From Camellia lanceoleosa (taxonomy: Eukaryota; Streptophyta; Magnoliopsida; Ericales; Theaceae), in assembly GCA_025200525.1 (NCBI GenBank), contig CM045767.1, positions 4,909,437 to 4,973,436 of the forward strand: a DNA stretch of 64,000 nt, read 5' to 3'. Positions 1 through 12,356 of this stretch are shown here, piece after piece. The notes under the pieces were generated by a model. It saw nothing but the letters and a program-made list of their open reading frames with translations. It searched no databases and had not been told where the DNA came from. Position 1 is the first letter of the stretch. Each line of letters begins with the position of its first letter. The translations under genes were made by a program, and so were the position numbers.

Positions 1-797
1 TTGGACACGTGCATGATAGGAAAATTGATCTTTATGAAACTATATCAGCAGAAAGGATCAGATGATCACTGCATATAAAAAATGTCTTCCATTTTTACAT
101 GAAAATAAAACAAAACTCCCACCCCACAACCTGTACCAAAGTAAAACACACAAATTAGAATAACGAAAAAAAGCTATGCATGATGTAAAACAGCACATAC
201 GAGACCAACTTTTTCACTTGCTATTGTTCTTGTAATGTAAGGGTGTCTTTTTTTATTTTTTATTTTATTTTTCAAGGCATATCTTGGGGAGAGGGGTGTT
301 GAGGGGCAAATTCAAAGCAATCAACCTACAAGATAGACTGCAGGCTACAGGTCCAATGGTAGGTCAAATTCAGGTAGGTGCGTGCTTCTAATCGAAGGCA
401 AACAACCATCACATTTTAAAAAAGATGCTTCCAGAACACAAAAAGTTTCCAAGAATCGCACAAACGAAAACACTAATCAACACTATATTTTAGTTTCATC
501 CAATAAATGAGTAGATTATCTACAACAAAATTAGAAGTAACATATGAGGTATTATGAATAAAAACAAGGTTGATAGTGAGGGTTAAATAGGTTTCAATAC
601 TCATCGAATTGATTGCAAAAATGATAAAAGAAATCTGACCTAAAATTCCGAATGAATGAAAGAAAAAGAAACAACTGACTAAAAATAAATAGAAAACCTA
701 AGAAACTCAATTGAAGGGCAAAACGTTGCTTACAGTAAAATTTGCTCCATTTTTGAAGCAAAAGTAACAACATAGATCCATTAACAAATAATTAGAC

Positions 798-800
<3 letters not shown>

Positions 801-837
<37 letters not shown>

Positions 838-891
838 GGTGGTGGTGATGGTGGTGTGACGGTGGTGGTGGTGGTGGTGGTGGTGGTGGTT
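801..891. repeat. (GA)16 microsatellite joined to a GGT/GTG trinucleotide repeat
   Basis: 801-832 is a pure (GA)16 tract. From 836 to about 891 the plus strand is an imperfect GGT/GTG repeat, which encodes the Pro/His runs of the minus-strand exon candidate. Both tracts should be length-polymorphic. Confidence 0.9.
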
Positions 892-958
892 GAGGATAGT
901 AACGAGGAGAGCCGTAGAGTTCTAAGATGAGCTGTCTCAGCATGACCAACTCTTCCAT
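834..958 (-). CDS. Candidate first exon of an unidentified host gene
   Basis: An ATG at 958 in a good context (GGCATGGAA) opens a frame beginning MEELVMLRQLILELYGSPR, followed by a run of about ten prolines and then a run of histidines. At 834/833 the minus strand reads CAG|GT, a usable splice donor, after which the frame is only the (GA)n tract read as Ser-Leu repeats. I therefore end the exon at 834; the rest of the gene would lie further left or outside the window. A TATA box lies about 95 bases upstream and the leader is purine-rich, as in many plant genes. I do not recognise the family. The proline and histidine runs come from a GGT/GTG trinucleotide repeat and may vary in length. It could instead be a chance frame beside a microsatellite. 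Confidence 0.4.
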
Positions 959-1053
959 GCCCCAACTGTCAGGGCTTTCTTTTTTCCTTCTTTTTCTCCT
1001 CCTCCGCCGCTCCGCCCTCCCCCACCCCCCTCTCTTCTCACTTCACTTTCTCT

Positions 1054-1061
1054 CTTATATA
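1054..1061 (-). promoter_or_regulatory. TATA box upstream of the 834-958 exon
   Basis: The minus strand reads TATATAAG about 95 bases upstream of the ATG at 958. That spacing would give a leader of about 65-70 bases made of GA/GGA-rich sequence (959-1050 read on the minus strand). Assignment is by motif and spacing only. Confidence 0.4.
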
Positions 1062-2917
1062 ACCATTTTCTCTCTGCCTCTCTGTTTCTCTCTCCTGATT
1101 AATTACCCGAGTCATGTTAGCTATTTAAATAAATTATTAAATTTTTAACCAAACTTTTCCCATGGTGCGGGATTTATTCCACGCCTATGATAGTTTTAGT
1201 AAAATAATTTAATAATGCATTTAAAATTAAATTTTTTTTTTAATTACTCACTCTCTTTTTTCGACGTCACCAGGCCCATACCGTAATTAGTGCCTATTTG
1301 ATAGTTTTTTCTCGACGTTAAAAATTGATAATAAAAAAATTAAAAATTAAACTTTTAAATAATTGAAGATGTTTGAGACTAAAAAAAAAAATTTATAATG
1401 ATATGATATTATATGTATCAATTTTTAATTTGTTATATATTTAATTTTATAGGATCCAACTCTTTTGTCACAGTATTATAGGTAAAAGTGTATGTCTAAA
1501 AATATAAGTATGTAACATTGGTTATAGTCAATTTATTTAAATGCTCGTTTGGCAATAACTTTTTTAGTTAGTTTTTTGATTTTTTTAGTTTGAAATTTTT
1601 TTGTCATTTGGGAAGTGGATTGGCTTTTTTACTTTAAAATGACAAAATTTTTTTTTTTTTTTTTTATCTTTTTGTGATTTTTGTCTTTTTATAATTTTTT
1701 AACTTTTTTTTTATCCTTTTATAATTTTTTAGCCCAACGCGAAAACCAAACGACCCTAAGTTATTTCAATCTCATAAACTTTGCATCAGATACTTTGGTA
1801 ACAAACAACCCATCAGTAGTTAGAACCAATATGCAATATAGCCACTTTTGGCAATTAAGTTAAAAGTTAACTTTTTGACTTATTTGAGTGAGATTAACTC
1901 TTTATTTTTTATTTTATTTTTTTGTACATTTTTTCAAAATAAAAGAGTTAAAAAAATCTTGAAAAGTTAGTTTTTAATCTACTTACTAAAGTAGGCCTTT
2001 GAGCCGTCCATTACAAGTCTCGTTTTAATAATTTAAATTGTGTATTTTATAAATCATTGTGTATACTATTTATACAAAATTAAATTGATTCGATAATCGC
2101 AATATTTTTATTTTATTGTGTTTGTTTTTTTTTAAAAAATGATGATTCATTTCAAAAAATACTTATCATCCATTTTTATGGAGACAAACACAATAAATAG
2201 ACTTCAATATTCATATAAATGATATACACTGAAGACCTTATAAAATAAAAAGGTTCAGATTATCAACAAAAAAAAAAAAATTATAATGGGTTCCACAAAC
2301 CCCTCAAGTAACTTGAGAAAAATGCAACTGTTTAGTTTCTATAATATAATTGTATGCCCAACTAATAATATATTTTTTGATATATTTTTATTTTTCTTGG
2401 TTATGTAATTACATCATACCCTCACCATAGAATTCTTAAAATTTTAGATAATTATTTCTAACTGTTACTTAAAATTTTACTTTGATTTTTTCATTTTTAA
2501 TTGTAACGATTAAAATATGTACACTTTAACCCATATTTGAGATCCATATTATTGTCATCTCATTATTTAAAAATTTAAAATGAGATATTAAAATAAGATG
2601 TAAATGACAGTTGAATAATAAAAATAATAATTTGTCTTGTATTTTTTTCGCTTTTAGTGTTTTAGAGATTATGAAAACTAAAAAATATTTTAGAATATGT
2701 TTAGAATTTAAATTTATAATATAATTTTAAGTCACACATGAAATGTATGTGATCCACACATTTAAAAATAAGTAGGTTTGGAATACTAATTTATTTTTAC
2801 CAAGATAATTATTTCTTTTGACTTGATAAGATCAAGTTGTTCCCTTTTTTGTACTTTTTTTTAATAGGAAGAAAACATAAAAATATATTATCATTGCAAA
2901 GTTGCATAGACAAAGTC

Positions 2918-2959
2918 CTAGATACTTTTTTTTTTTTTTTTGATAAAGCTAGATACTTT
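2918..2959 (-). repeat. Poly(T) tract between direct repeats, possible retroposed 3' end
   Basis: CTAGATACTTT occurs at 2918-2928 and again at 2949-2959, separated by a T run and GATAAAG. Read on the minus strand this is ...CTTTATC followed by poly(A), which resembles the 3' end of plant non-LTR retroposons. No coding domain is visible to the right, so any element would be a short truncated tail. It could also be simple slippage. Confidence 0.3.
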
Positions 2960-3613
2960 CATTGAGTCTTGCATCAATTATACCATTAAAAATTTTACAA
3001 TCAAACAAAAACATATATTTCAATGCTTATTCACATATCTTAGAAAGATTCGGGTCAAGCAAAAAGAAAGAGAAAGAGAGTTATTTTGTGAAGAAAAAAA
3101 ATACAGAAAAGTCTTTATGGGTGGTACATTATGTGCTTCTTATTGCTCAAAAAGCTTCACTGTGCATTTTCCCCAAAATCAAGTCCATCCAGTTTATTGG
3201 TAATCAAATTAAAAAAATGTTCATCCATTTAGGCAGTGATTTAAGGGAGAAATTGTGCAAAGGAAAGCTAAAACAAAATTATATGGATTTTGAAAATCAA
3301 AATGTTTATTTATTTTACAAAACTCAAAATGATATGAAAGCAATGAGATTTTCAAAGGTTGGGAGAGACCAAAATACTACTTTGTTTTATAATTACTAAA
3401 AATTGCATGAAAATAATGAAAATTTTCAAAATTTTGGATAGCAAAAGTAAAATTATTTAGATTTTAGAGTTAGAGTAAAATTATATATATTTTGAAAAGG
3501 CCAAAATGCAAACTGCTTTTATATAAATATTTAAAATTACATGATGAAAGTGCAATTTCGAAAGTTTGGGGAGGGGCTTCTGGCCCTCCACCTCCTGTCT
3601 GCTAATGCATTTA

Positions 3614-3826
3614 GGCTCCGCTTGAGAAGATAACATTTCAGTCAAAAAGTTTTTTTATAAAAAATCTCATACAAAAAGTCAAAAATTCCTCACATTCACT
3701 CTATTTTTCGTACGTTTTTTCGAAAAAAATCAAAAATTTATTTTCGAACACTTTAATTTATTTACGTCATATATTAACTAAAAAGAAAAAAAAAATACTT
3801 AAAAAAAATCACTTCCTAAACAAGCC
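3614..3826. mobile_element. MITE-like segment, about 213 bp
   Basis: The left end reads GGCTCCGCTTGAGAAG. The right end, reverse complemented, reads GGCTTGTTTAGGAAG. The interior is AT-rich with no coding capacity. The ends match the general form of plant MITEs, but the terminal match is imperfect and I could not fix a target duplication. Confidence 0.35.
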
Positions 3827-4188
3827 TTTGGTGGACAAATTGCAATATCCTTTGTTAGATTTGGTAAATGTTTTTTTTTTTTTTTAACTACTAGATTTGA
3901 TTAAAGTTAGCAACACAAATTACTTATCTATTTTTACACAATTCAACAATTTTATTTTATTTTTTTTGACATTTTACATATTGGATATAGACACGGACAT
4001 GAACAGAGAGGGAGAATCATAAATTTTGAAAATAGCTTAATTTTATCAATCTAGCTTGTCTATTTTTTAGAATTTTCAAAAATAAAATTTGAAAATTCAA
4101 CCAAACAACATTTCATAAAAAATAAAAAATAAAAAGTTAAGAAGTAAAAAAAATATTAAAAAAACACTAAAATTCAAACGAGCTCTTG

Positions 4189-4479
4189 AGGTTCATTTGG
4201 AAATTAATTTTTTCAGTAACTTTTTAGTTCATTACGAAAAGAAAAAAAGATAATAACTTTTTGTATTAGCTTTTTTGAATTTTTAGAAATTAACTATTTT
4301 AGTTAACTTTCTAACTTTTAACAAAATGACGTATAAAAAAGTAAAGAAAATAATTGACTTTTTGACTAATTTAAGATTATTTTAGAAACTAACTATTTTA
4401 ATTAATTTTTTACAAAAAAAAATGCATAAAAAAAAAAGAGTAACCTTTTAACTATTTCAACTGATTTTCAAACAAGCCC
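4189..4479. mobile_element. MITE-like segment, about 291 bp
   Basis: The left end AGGTTCATTTGGAAATTAATT and the reverse-complemented right end GGGCTTGTTTGAAAATCAGTT agree at about 14 of 20 positions, with mostly transitions between them. The flanks are TTG on the left and TTA on the right, compatible with a decayed 3-bp target duplication of PIF/Harbinger type. The interior is AT-rich and non-coding. Confidence 0.4.
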
Positions 4480-5911
4480 TTAATCTATTGTCAAAACAAA
4501 CCTTACTATCTCATTAAAAAAATCATTAAAAAAAAGTAAATACCAAACACATCTGAAATACTGTGCATTTTCTCTTTCTTTCCACGCAGGCGGCATGATT
4601 GTCCCACGGCAACTTGCATTCTTATGATGGTTTTGTTGGAATTACGGAAGTACCTAATTGATGATCCCTCCATTGTGAAATACCTAAATTATCTTCAATT
4701 TTGGTAATATCTCATCTTTTTTCTATATTATTATTATTTTTTTACCCCTTTCTTTTCCATATTGATGTGCTATTTTTAGGTTTATTATGTTTCCAAATAG
4801 TCAAGTTTACGTTGGGACATAATCTAATCATAAAATTATTAATATATTTTTTTCAAAAAAAAATATTTTTTAATTTGACTACAACCTAAAAAATAATGGT
4901 ATTAGAGATTTTAATAGTATTGGTGATGGTGGCAAGTAATACTGATAATAATAGTAGTGTGGTAGTAATTGTGCAACATATAATGGTGGTTACAATGTCA
5001 AGACTCTAATATGTTACGTCAAGTCTAAAAAATTATACTGTATAAATGAAATTATTTTAAGTTAATTGTGAAAGCATATTTGTCTTTGTTGATTTGCCAA
5101 ATATTGAAAACATTACCAAGTTATGTTAATTATGTGCACGGGTGCACTAAGAATTTGTTCCTTTTACAACTTTAAAATCGTACAATGAAACAATCAAATT
5201 AGTATATTCTAATATACTTTGTTGCCTACTAAAGGGAATTTTGGGAATTTTTTCTTACGAAGGAAAGGGTTGAAAACTGAAACAAAGAGATCCCACCAAC
5301 AACTCTGTCAAATAAGTAATGAGAGCAAAGAACTATATCTGTTTACCCTACTCAAATGATCAACCATCTCACGCTTATTTTATATTAAAATTTATAAAAG
5401 ATTAAAGTGACCTTCTCCAAGCATACATATAAAAAAATTCTAAGAATAAAAAACAATTACAAATGTGAGATGAATGGTGGGACTTAGGCATGGTTGGAAT
5501 CTATTGCATGTAGGTCTTATTATTTGTAATTATTTCTGGTAAAGTATTTAATTCAAAATAGTGACAGATAGATAACAAGTGAGAAATTAAACTTCGAATG
5601 AAGACTTGATTCAGTAGAAATCATTTTATATTTAGTTCTGACTTTAAAGGATATATATTTTATTTTCACACTTGTAACCAACTAATTTTTTTTATGTACT
5701 TAAAGTTGAGGGGATGTGTTTGTCTTTTGTAATTTTTTTATAAATTTTTAAATCATAATAAAAACTATATTGAGTTATATACGAGCACAATCCTAATTTG
5801 AAGTGAATTACGTAAATCCTCATTCTTCATGTGATTTATCTTTTTCTACATTTAATTATTTATATGTTTCGTGTTTTATCAATTCGATTAATCGCTGTAA
5901 CTAATTTTTAA

Positions 5912-6031
5912 CATGGATGATGAGTTCTATGGTCTTGCCACGTAGCAATATGGATTGATGAGGTAGCCAATTAATTAGGTGCATGACATCCCAAACCAGA
6001 CCCACCATGTCAAGTGGCATCATCATCCATG
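5912..6031. repeat. 12-bp perfect inverted repeat spanning 120 bp
   Basis: CATGGATGATGA at 5912-5923 is matched by TCATCATCCATG at 6020-6031. The interior contains CCACGTAG and CCACCATG motifs and is less AT-rich than its surroundings. It could be a small degraded element or a hairpin; function unknown. Confidence 0.45.
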
Positions 6032-6918
6032 CTTGAGAGTTCAATATTGGTGCACAGGGTTTTGGATACATCAAAGTAGCATTACTTCAAAAACACCAAT
6101 GAATGAATGAATACACACACTAATTCATGACTTTGAAATATTGCAAATAATTATTATATTGTCAATATTTCTCAAGTAAGAAGCATCTACCATTGATCTT
6201 TAATAGCAAGTTGGTTATCCCTACGATAAAATTGAGTATTTTGTGGTTTTAAAACATGTCTAGTCATTTTAAAAGTGTATTTATCATCGCTAAAAGATTA
6301 GAAAGTTATTTTATTTTTTACTCATAAAAATTACAAAGTCGTTTCTATTAAATTTGATATGAAAAATGAGTCAAATTTTTTAAAATACTAAAAATTAATC
6401 CAAGCGGCCTCTACACGTAAAATAAAAACTAAACTATAAAGAGATGGATAATTTGGTGACCTTATTCATACAATTAGATATGGGTAGGTAGTACATATAT
6501 AAGGAGGGTTAAAGTTTTATTTTTTTTTATATTTTTTATATTATTTTATTTTTTTATGAGAAGGAAGGGTTGGAGTTAAAAAGAAAAAATGTTTAATTAT
6601 AAGGGAAAAGTTAAGAATCAGCAGAAAAAAAATTAAAATTTTATCGAGAATATTGATGTATAATTCAAATTCAGTCTTCAAAAATGAACTTACATCTAAA
6701 ATAAAATCTTTTTGGCCATTCTCTTTATACGCACCAATTAATAGATGGTATGTCATAATTTTACAGATTTTGAATCTTATAATTTATATAATTGATGAGA
6801 TCCATAACTTTAAAATAATAATATCATAATATGCATTAATATATTAATTAATATACCAATTTAATTTCAATTTATAATGATTAAGTGGTTGGTCAAAACC
6901 AAGAGAATGGCCATTGGG

Positions 6919-6949
6919 TTTTTTTTTTTTTTTTTTTGGGGGGGGGGGG
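6919..6949. repeat. T19 G12 homopolymer tract
   Basis: Nineteen T residues (6919-6937) are followed directly by twelve G residues (6938-6949). Such tracts are hard to sequence and assemble. The duplicated copy after the N gap begins about 18 bases beyond the position equivalent to this tract. Confidence 0.9.
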
Positions 6950-6967
6950 ATATGTTAATATAATCAA

Positions 6968-9900
6968 AAATTTAAAAAGTTGAAAAATTAAATGCTTTTT
7001 ATTTTTTCACATTTTTTTAAGAAATTAAAAAATTATTTCTAAATATTTTGATTTTTTATTTCATATTTTAATAAAAAATACTAAAAAAATCACTTTCTAA
7101 ACCCATCTTTAAAATAAGTAAATACGTACATATTCTTCAAATGGTCCATATTATATGTATCTTTAATTAAAGAAAAAAATGACATAATTCTATACTTTTT
7201 GAGTCATAATTAAAAAAAATCATACCACTGAGATATATCAAAATATCTCATAAATCATAACTAAAATATTACTATGACTAAAGAAGAAAATTAATTAACT
7301 AAAGAAAAATTGACATAATTAAAAATATATATGATACACTTATTTTAAAAGTGTGTATAGTAAAATTTTCCTTATAATCATAGCCCATTATGATCAACAT
7401 GATGCGTCGAATCCTACTTTTATAAAGGCGTCTGTTTACTCATCTTGTTTGTTAATTTTAGTAATGTGTTATTCATTGTTTATTGTTAAAATTTAATACA
7501 ACAAAAATATATTTTTTAATAGCTTATTGTATCATTAATGTCAAATTATGACATAATAAAAACACGGTGCTAGATTTTAACGTCATAAATATATTATAAT
7601 TGAGTTTTTAAATTTATACATCATCCCTAAAAACTGGATAGTTGCACTATTTATTTTTATTTTTTCATCTCATCCTATTTTCTTTCCCATGTCCCCAAAC
7701 CACCTATAAAAATTATATCATTTGAATTATCAATCGTTTTTATTTGGTCGATGTAATCAAAATTGATAGAATTTGAATTTGCTCTCACTTTTGGTTTACT
7801 AAATAATAATAATAATAATAAATATGTTACAAAAGAAATTATTATTTATCACGATAAAAGAATAATCATTCTATTACAAACCTGTAAAACAACTATTTCA
7901 TTTCTATTCCAATAAAACAAACACAAACTATTGATGAAATATGGAATCAGTAGAAAGCAAACTTGATGAAAAGAAAAGGACAACTTAAAAAAAAAAAGAA
8001 AAAAAAAAGAAAAAAGAAAGCTATGCTACTTGATAACTGATGTGAAAGAAAAAAAAATGAATAATTTAGTGAGCAAGCGTAGTCATGATTATTATATTGA
8101 GAGAGATAATCAACCATATCTAATGAAATGATTAACCACGACTAATGAAATGATTAACCACGATAAGTTCTCTATTATCATATATATATATATATAAATA
8201 ATGTTTTTTTTTCTTTCTTATGTGGTACATTTTAAAGGTTTTTTTTTTTAAAGATAAATTATAAATATATTTCTGAGATTTACTTAAAATATAAATTGCC
8301 CTCTGTGATTTGAAAAATTACAAATACTTCTCTGTCAGAATTTTTTATTTAATAGAATTAATTGAAAAAGCAAAATTTTTAACTGTTCACCTATACAATA
8401 ATAAAATTATCTGAATTATTAATTGAAATAAAATTTAATATTATTAACTTGATGATTTATTAATAAAATGACTTATTTGTTATGAAATTAGAAATCTTAG
8501 AGAAGATAATGTAATTTTAAACATATTGGGTAATTTGTAATTTAAGAAATCTCGTATGTGTTTTGTAATTTATCCTTTTTAAAAGTCATATCAAAGATAC
8601 ATATAAAGTTTTACACAAATACAAGTTCAATTATAATAGCCAATCTTATGTGGACTCTATTTGAAAAATATTTATTTATATATATTTTTAATCATGTATT
8701 TAGTTTTGTCATTGCCAAATTTCTTTTATATAATTGATATTTTAATTTAATTATTATGCTATTTGGAAAAAAAATTTCAATATACAAATAAATAAGACAG
8801 AATGTGCTTAATTATATGCATCGCAGTGATCAAATTAATTTTCTTTTATATTTTATATTTTTTGTCTATCTTATTAATGTCTTAATATCAATTTATATTT
8901 AATTTTTTATTTAACATGAAATTATTTATACTTAATTTAAATTTTATATACCTATGCACAATATGTATGGATAATTCAAGAAGAATATTAAAGATAAAAT
9001 CAACAACCATGATAGAGACCTTCACTATCTTCCACCCCCACTACCCCCACACCCCATTACACTATACACACGTAAGGATTAGTGATTGAAAAAAAAAATA
9101 ATAAAAAAAAATAAAAAATAAAAAAATTCACCAATCATGCCCCACTGGGGTCCTGAGGGCCTCCCCAGTGGGGTTCCCAAGCTTTACTGAAAAATCAATA
9201 TTCAATGTAACTAATTTATATATTTTCTTCTTAATCCAATCACAACATATTTATATTTAATTTTTAAAATAAATTTTGTGTAGTTTTATTTCTACATATT
9301 TTAAATAAATATAAAAATAAAAATAAAAGTAAATAATTAGAATCACTTTTAGTTTTATATTACTAATTCTCTTTCTAATTTAACTATTATTTTTATTAAA
9401 AATTAGTGTTTATTTTACTATCTTATAATTTAATATATATCATATAAAATCATTATATGATAATTATATTTTTATAGCACAACAGAACTAAAATGATCAA
9501 AATAAATAAATAATTTAACTAAATTTATTATATATATGTATTCAAATAACACTTTTATAGAGACAATGATAACATTATTAAAATAAATAGTTTACATTAA
9601 AATTTTATTTTAAATAAAAATTAATATTATTCTTTTTTAACACATATCATAATACCATGAGTTATAACTACACCATAATTTGTATATTATAGACTATTTC
9701 GTTGTTTTTATGTTTTTTAGAAATATTTTGATACAAGTAGAATTCATAATTGGTAAATTTAATTAACACCAATAAGGATTTGATTTCAGGTTAAAAATAT
9801 ATATATTTTTTAATTTTAAAAAAAATATTTTTGTGAATCTTTTACATAGAGTTACATACAGTAACAAAATTGTTTATTAACCATTAATAAATCTGTTTAT

Positions 9901-10356
9901 ATTTAATTTTCAATTATTAAAATTTTTTGCCCATAAATTATTAAAATTCAAAATTAAATTTTTATTTTAAAAATAAATTCTTGCACGAGTAACTTACTAA
10001 GGGGTTGTTTGGGATGACCTAAATAAGTATACTTTTTGTCTTTTTATAAAAAAATATACAGAAAAATAGAGAAGTGATGTAATAAAAAAAAGATAAAAAG
10101 ATAAAAATATGGATTATTTTGAATTACCAAACTTGGCCTAATATTATTTTTGAGTAAAAGATTAAAGAAGCGTGGAAGGATGAGTTCCCTATGGGTGGGG
10201 TTGCCACATAGCAATGAGTAGTGATGGTGAAATCCCTACTTTCATATTATAATTTGTAAAAATGTTATCTGTTTTAAAAATTTTATCAAAAATATTACAA
10301 TGTCTCACAAGGATATGGAACCTATATGAGACTGATATTATGTGGGTCTCATACCC
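6968..10356. other. AT-rich intergenic region left of the LINE
   Basis: No coding capacity. It holds an (AAT)n tract near 7803-7822, A/G-rich runs near 7985-8030, a direct repeat of AATGAAATGATTAACCACGA near 8123-8163, a (TA)n tract near 8180, and a G/C-rich inverted segment around 9143-9175 (CCCCACTGGGG / CCCCAGTGGGG). I see nothing gene-like. Confidence 0.75.
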
Positions 10357-10365
10357 ATGTGAGAC

Positions 10366-10395
10366 CAAACCAAACCAAACCAAACCAAACCAAAC
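10366..10395 (-). repeat. LINE 3' tail, six GTTTG units
   Basis: The plus strand reads CAAAC six times, followed by AAAATC. The equivalent tail after the N gap (from 59651) has four units, so this microsatellite-like tail differs between the two copies. Confidence 0.85.
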
Positions 10396-10488
10396 AAAAT
10401 CAAGTCTTAAATCCCATCAAATGGGGTCGATTACATGAATCTTTCTTCTCCATGCGACCCTATCAAAGGCCATTTTATTAGTCAAATT

Positions 10489-11704
10489 TGTTACCCAAAA
10501 GACAACCTAAGAGGGGGGTGAATTATGTTTTTACATTTAAAATTAATAATACCCTAATAAAAATTATGACTAATACAATAGATAAATATAATTAATGAAA
10601 TAAAAAAATTAAACAAGTGTCTTAACAACTATGTCAGTTAATGATTTTAGCACAGTAAAAATGTGAAATATAATTATGGCAATTTAAAATAAAATAAAGA
10701 GATAAGAGAAAGAGAGGCAAACAAATTTATAGTGGTTCGGTTTCAACTCGGCCTACGTCCACTCCTCAAGCTTCACTTGAGATTTTTCACTATCTTATAA
10801 CTTCACAGGGGTGCTAGCAACCTTTTTGCAAATGGAGCAATCCTCTATGAATTTTATACAGACTTCACAAGCCCAAACCCTTGCAAATCTTAGGTGATGC
10901 ACAATCAAGATTTCAAGAATACAGTGTTTGCAACACTTTTACAAGATAAAATTGTATTTTTGCTTTCAAATAAAGTTTACAATATATAAAATGAAACTTT
11001 GATTTTTCTGTAAATCTCACACAGGAAAGATGAGTTTAATGCTATAAGGCTTAGTGTATAATTTCTGAGAATAGATGCGAGTGATTATAGATCAAAGAAT
11101 ATTTTCAATTTTTTGTAACTTGTTTACATTAGAGGCTTTGGTATATATAATGAAAATTATAGCTGTTTATAGCCGTTGTATTCATTTGAATTTATAGCCG
11201 TTTATAACCGTTGTAGTCATTTGAATTTATAACCGTTGTAGTCATTTGAATTTATAGTCGCTTATAGTCATTGTCCTCCATCATTACTAATTTGAATATC
11301 TTTCACTCCATTATTACAAATTTGAATATTTTCCACTTGAACATTTTGAACCTTTTGAACTGCTGCTGTGCTGGGCTGTTTGAATCTCTGTTTTTGAGCT
11401 GTTTGAACTTCTGATTTAATCAAATATTAAACACATTCTAACAATATTTAGGATAAAGGTTTAGGTGAGAAATAATGGGACAAAATAAATTTTGATTCTA
11501 TTTTTCTCTTTCAAATAAATTAAAACATGAAATCATCAAAATAAATGTTGATTCTATTTTTCTCTTTCAAATAAATCATCAAAATAAATGTTGATTCTAT
11601 TTTTCTCTTTCAAATAAAGTATCAAAATATTTTGATTCTATTTTTCTCTTCCAAATAAATTAAAAGCATAATTAAATAAATCATCAAAATAAATAAGTCT
11701 AACA
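10489..11704 (-). repeat. Copia-1 3' LTR
   Basis: 1216 bases from TGTTAG at 11704 to TAACA at 10489. It contains tandem units: a block of about 35 bp near 11160-11285 with repeated TTATAACCGTTGTAGTCATT, and a block of about 45 bp near 11490-11690 with repeated TTGATTCTATTTTTCTCTTT. Copy number differs from the 5' LTR, which accounts for much of the 49-base length difference. A TATA-like TATATATAC on the minus strand near 11142-11149 would serve as the U3 promoter. Confidence 0.9.
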
Positions 11705-11705
11705 A

Positions 11706-11718
11706 TCTCTCCCTTTTT
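11706..11718 (-). promoter_or_regulatory. Copia-1 polypurine tract
   Basis: The minus strand reads AAAAAGGGAGAGA directly before the 3' LTR start, the position expected for the plus-strand primer. Confidence 0.85.
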
Positions 11719-12069
11719 GATGATGGCACACAATGATGTTTTGATTTGATTTAGGAGTAAGAAAAGCTCCCCCTCAAGTCATGCTTCCTGAATTCATTTC
11801 TAAAAACATAGGTTAGCACATGTGTAATAAATAAGTTTTAATTAGAAACATGATATGAGACTAAGATATCAAACTATAAATACATAACATCAGATTAGTT
11901 TGAAAATAATACCATAATTTGGAAATAATACCATAATACATAACATCATAATTTTCTCCCTCTGTGACATTATCAAAGGAAATCATGGGTTAGAATCTGG
12001 AGAAGGAGGAGAAAAATGATAGTGATAAATGGCATCAAAAAAATAGATAATCAATATATAACTATACAA

Positions 12070-12077
12070 TATATATA
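12070..12077 (+). promoter_or_regulatory. Possible TATA box for the antisense ORF of Copia-1
   Basis: TATATATA lies in a TA-rich stretch, followed about 30 bases later by ACTCCCCACG and a CT-rich leader. The ATG is 280 bases downstream. In such AT-rich DNA the motif alone is weak; the CT-rich leader is the better hint of a plant 5' UTR. Confidence 0.3.
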
Positions 12078-12356
12078 CATATATGCATACACATATAACT
12101 CCCCACGCCCCTCTTTTTTTTCTCAAAATGCGTTGCTACGCTGGCTCGGCTTTTTGCTTCAAGGGTCGACAAAACTAGTTCTCCTCGATTGCCGCCGCCT
12201 ATCTCTCCTCCTTGTCTTCTTCTCTTCAAATTCTTCGTTTCAAATTCTTCTTAATCACACTCGCCCATTTTCTTTTTCACCATTCTCTTTTATCTCATCG
12301 CACCACTTTTTGTTTTTCAAGAACTCATTTCTTTTTACACCTCTCACCTCTAAACC

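Larger units (their letters stand above)
1150..6960. other. AT-rich intergenic region
   Basis: No convincing gene is visible. The sequence is long A/T runs with scattered short MITE-like segments: besides those listed separately, 1545-1757 has a CGTTTGG / CCAAACG pair at its ends. Open frames at 2940-3399 lie in low-complexity DNA, lack any domain I recognise, and have no good start context. Confidence 0.7.

Noticed and set aside
2940..3399. Overlapping frames of 87 and 145 codons
   Set aside because: AT-rich low-complexity translation rich in Lys/Asn/Phe, no domain recognised, and no promoter or good start context.
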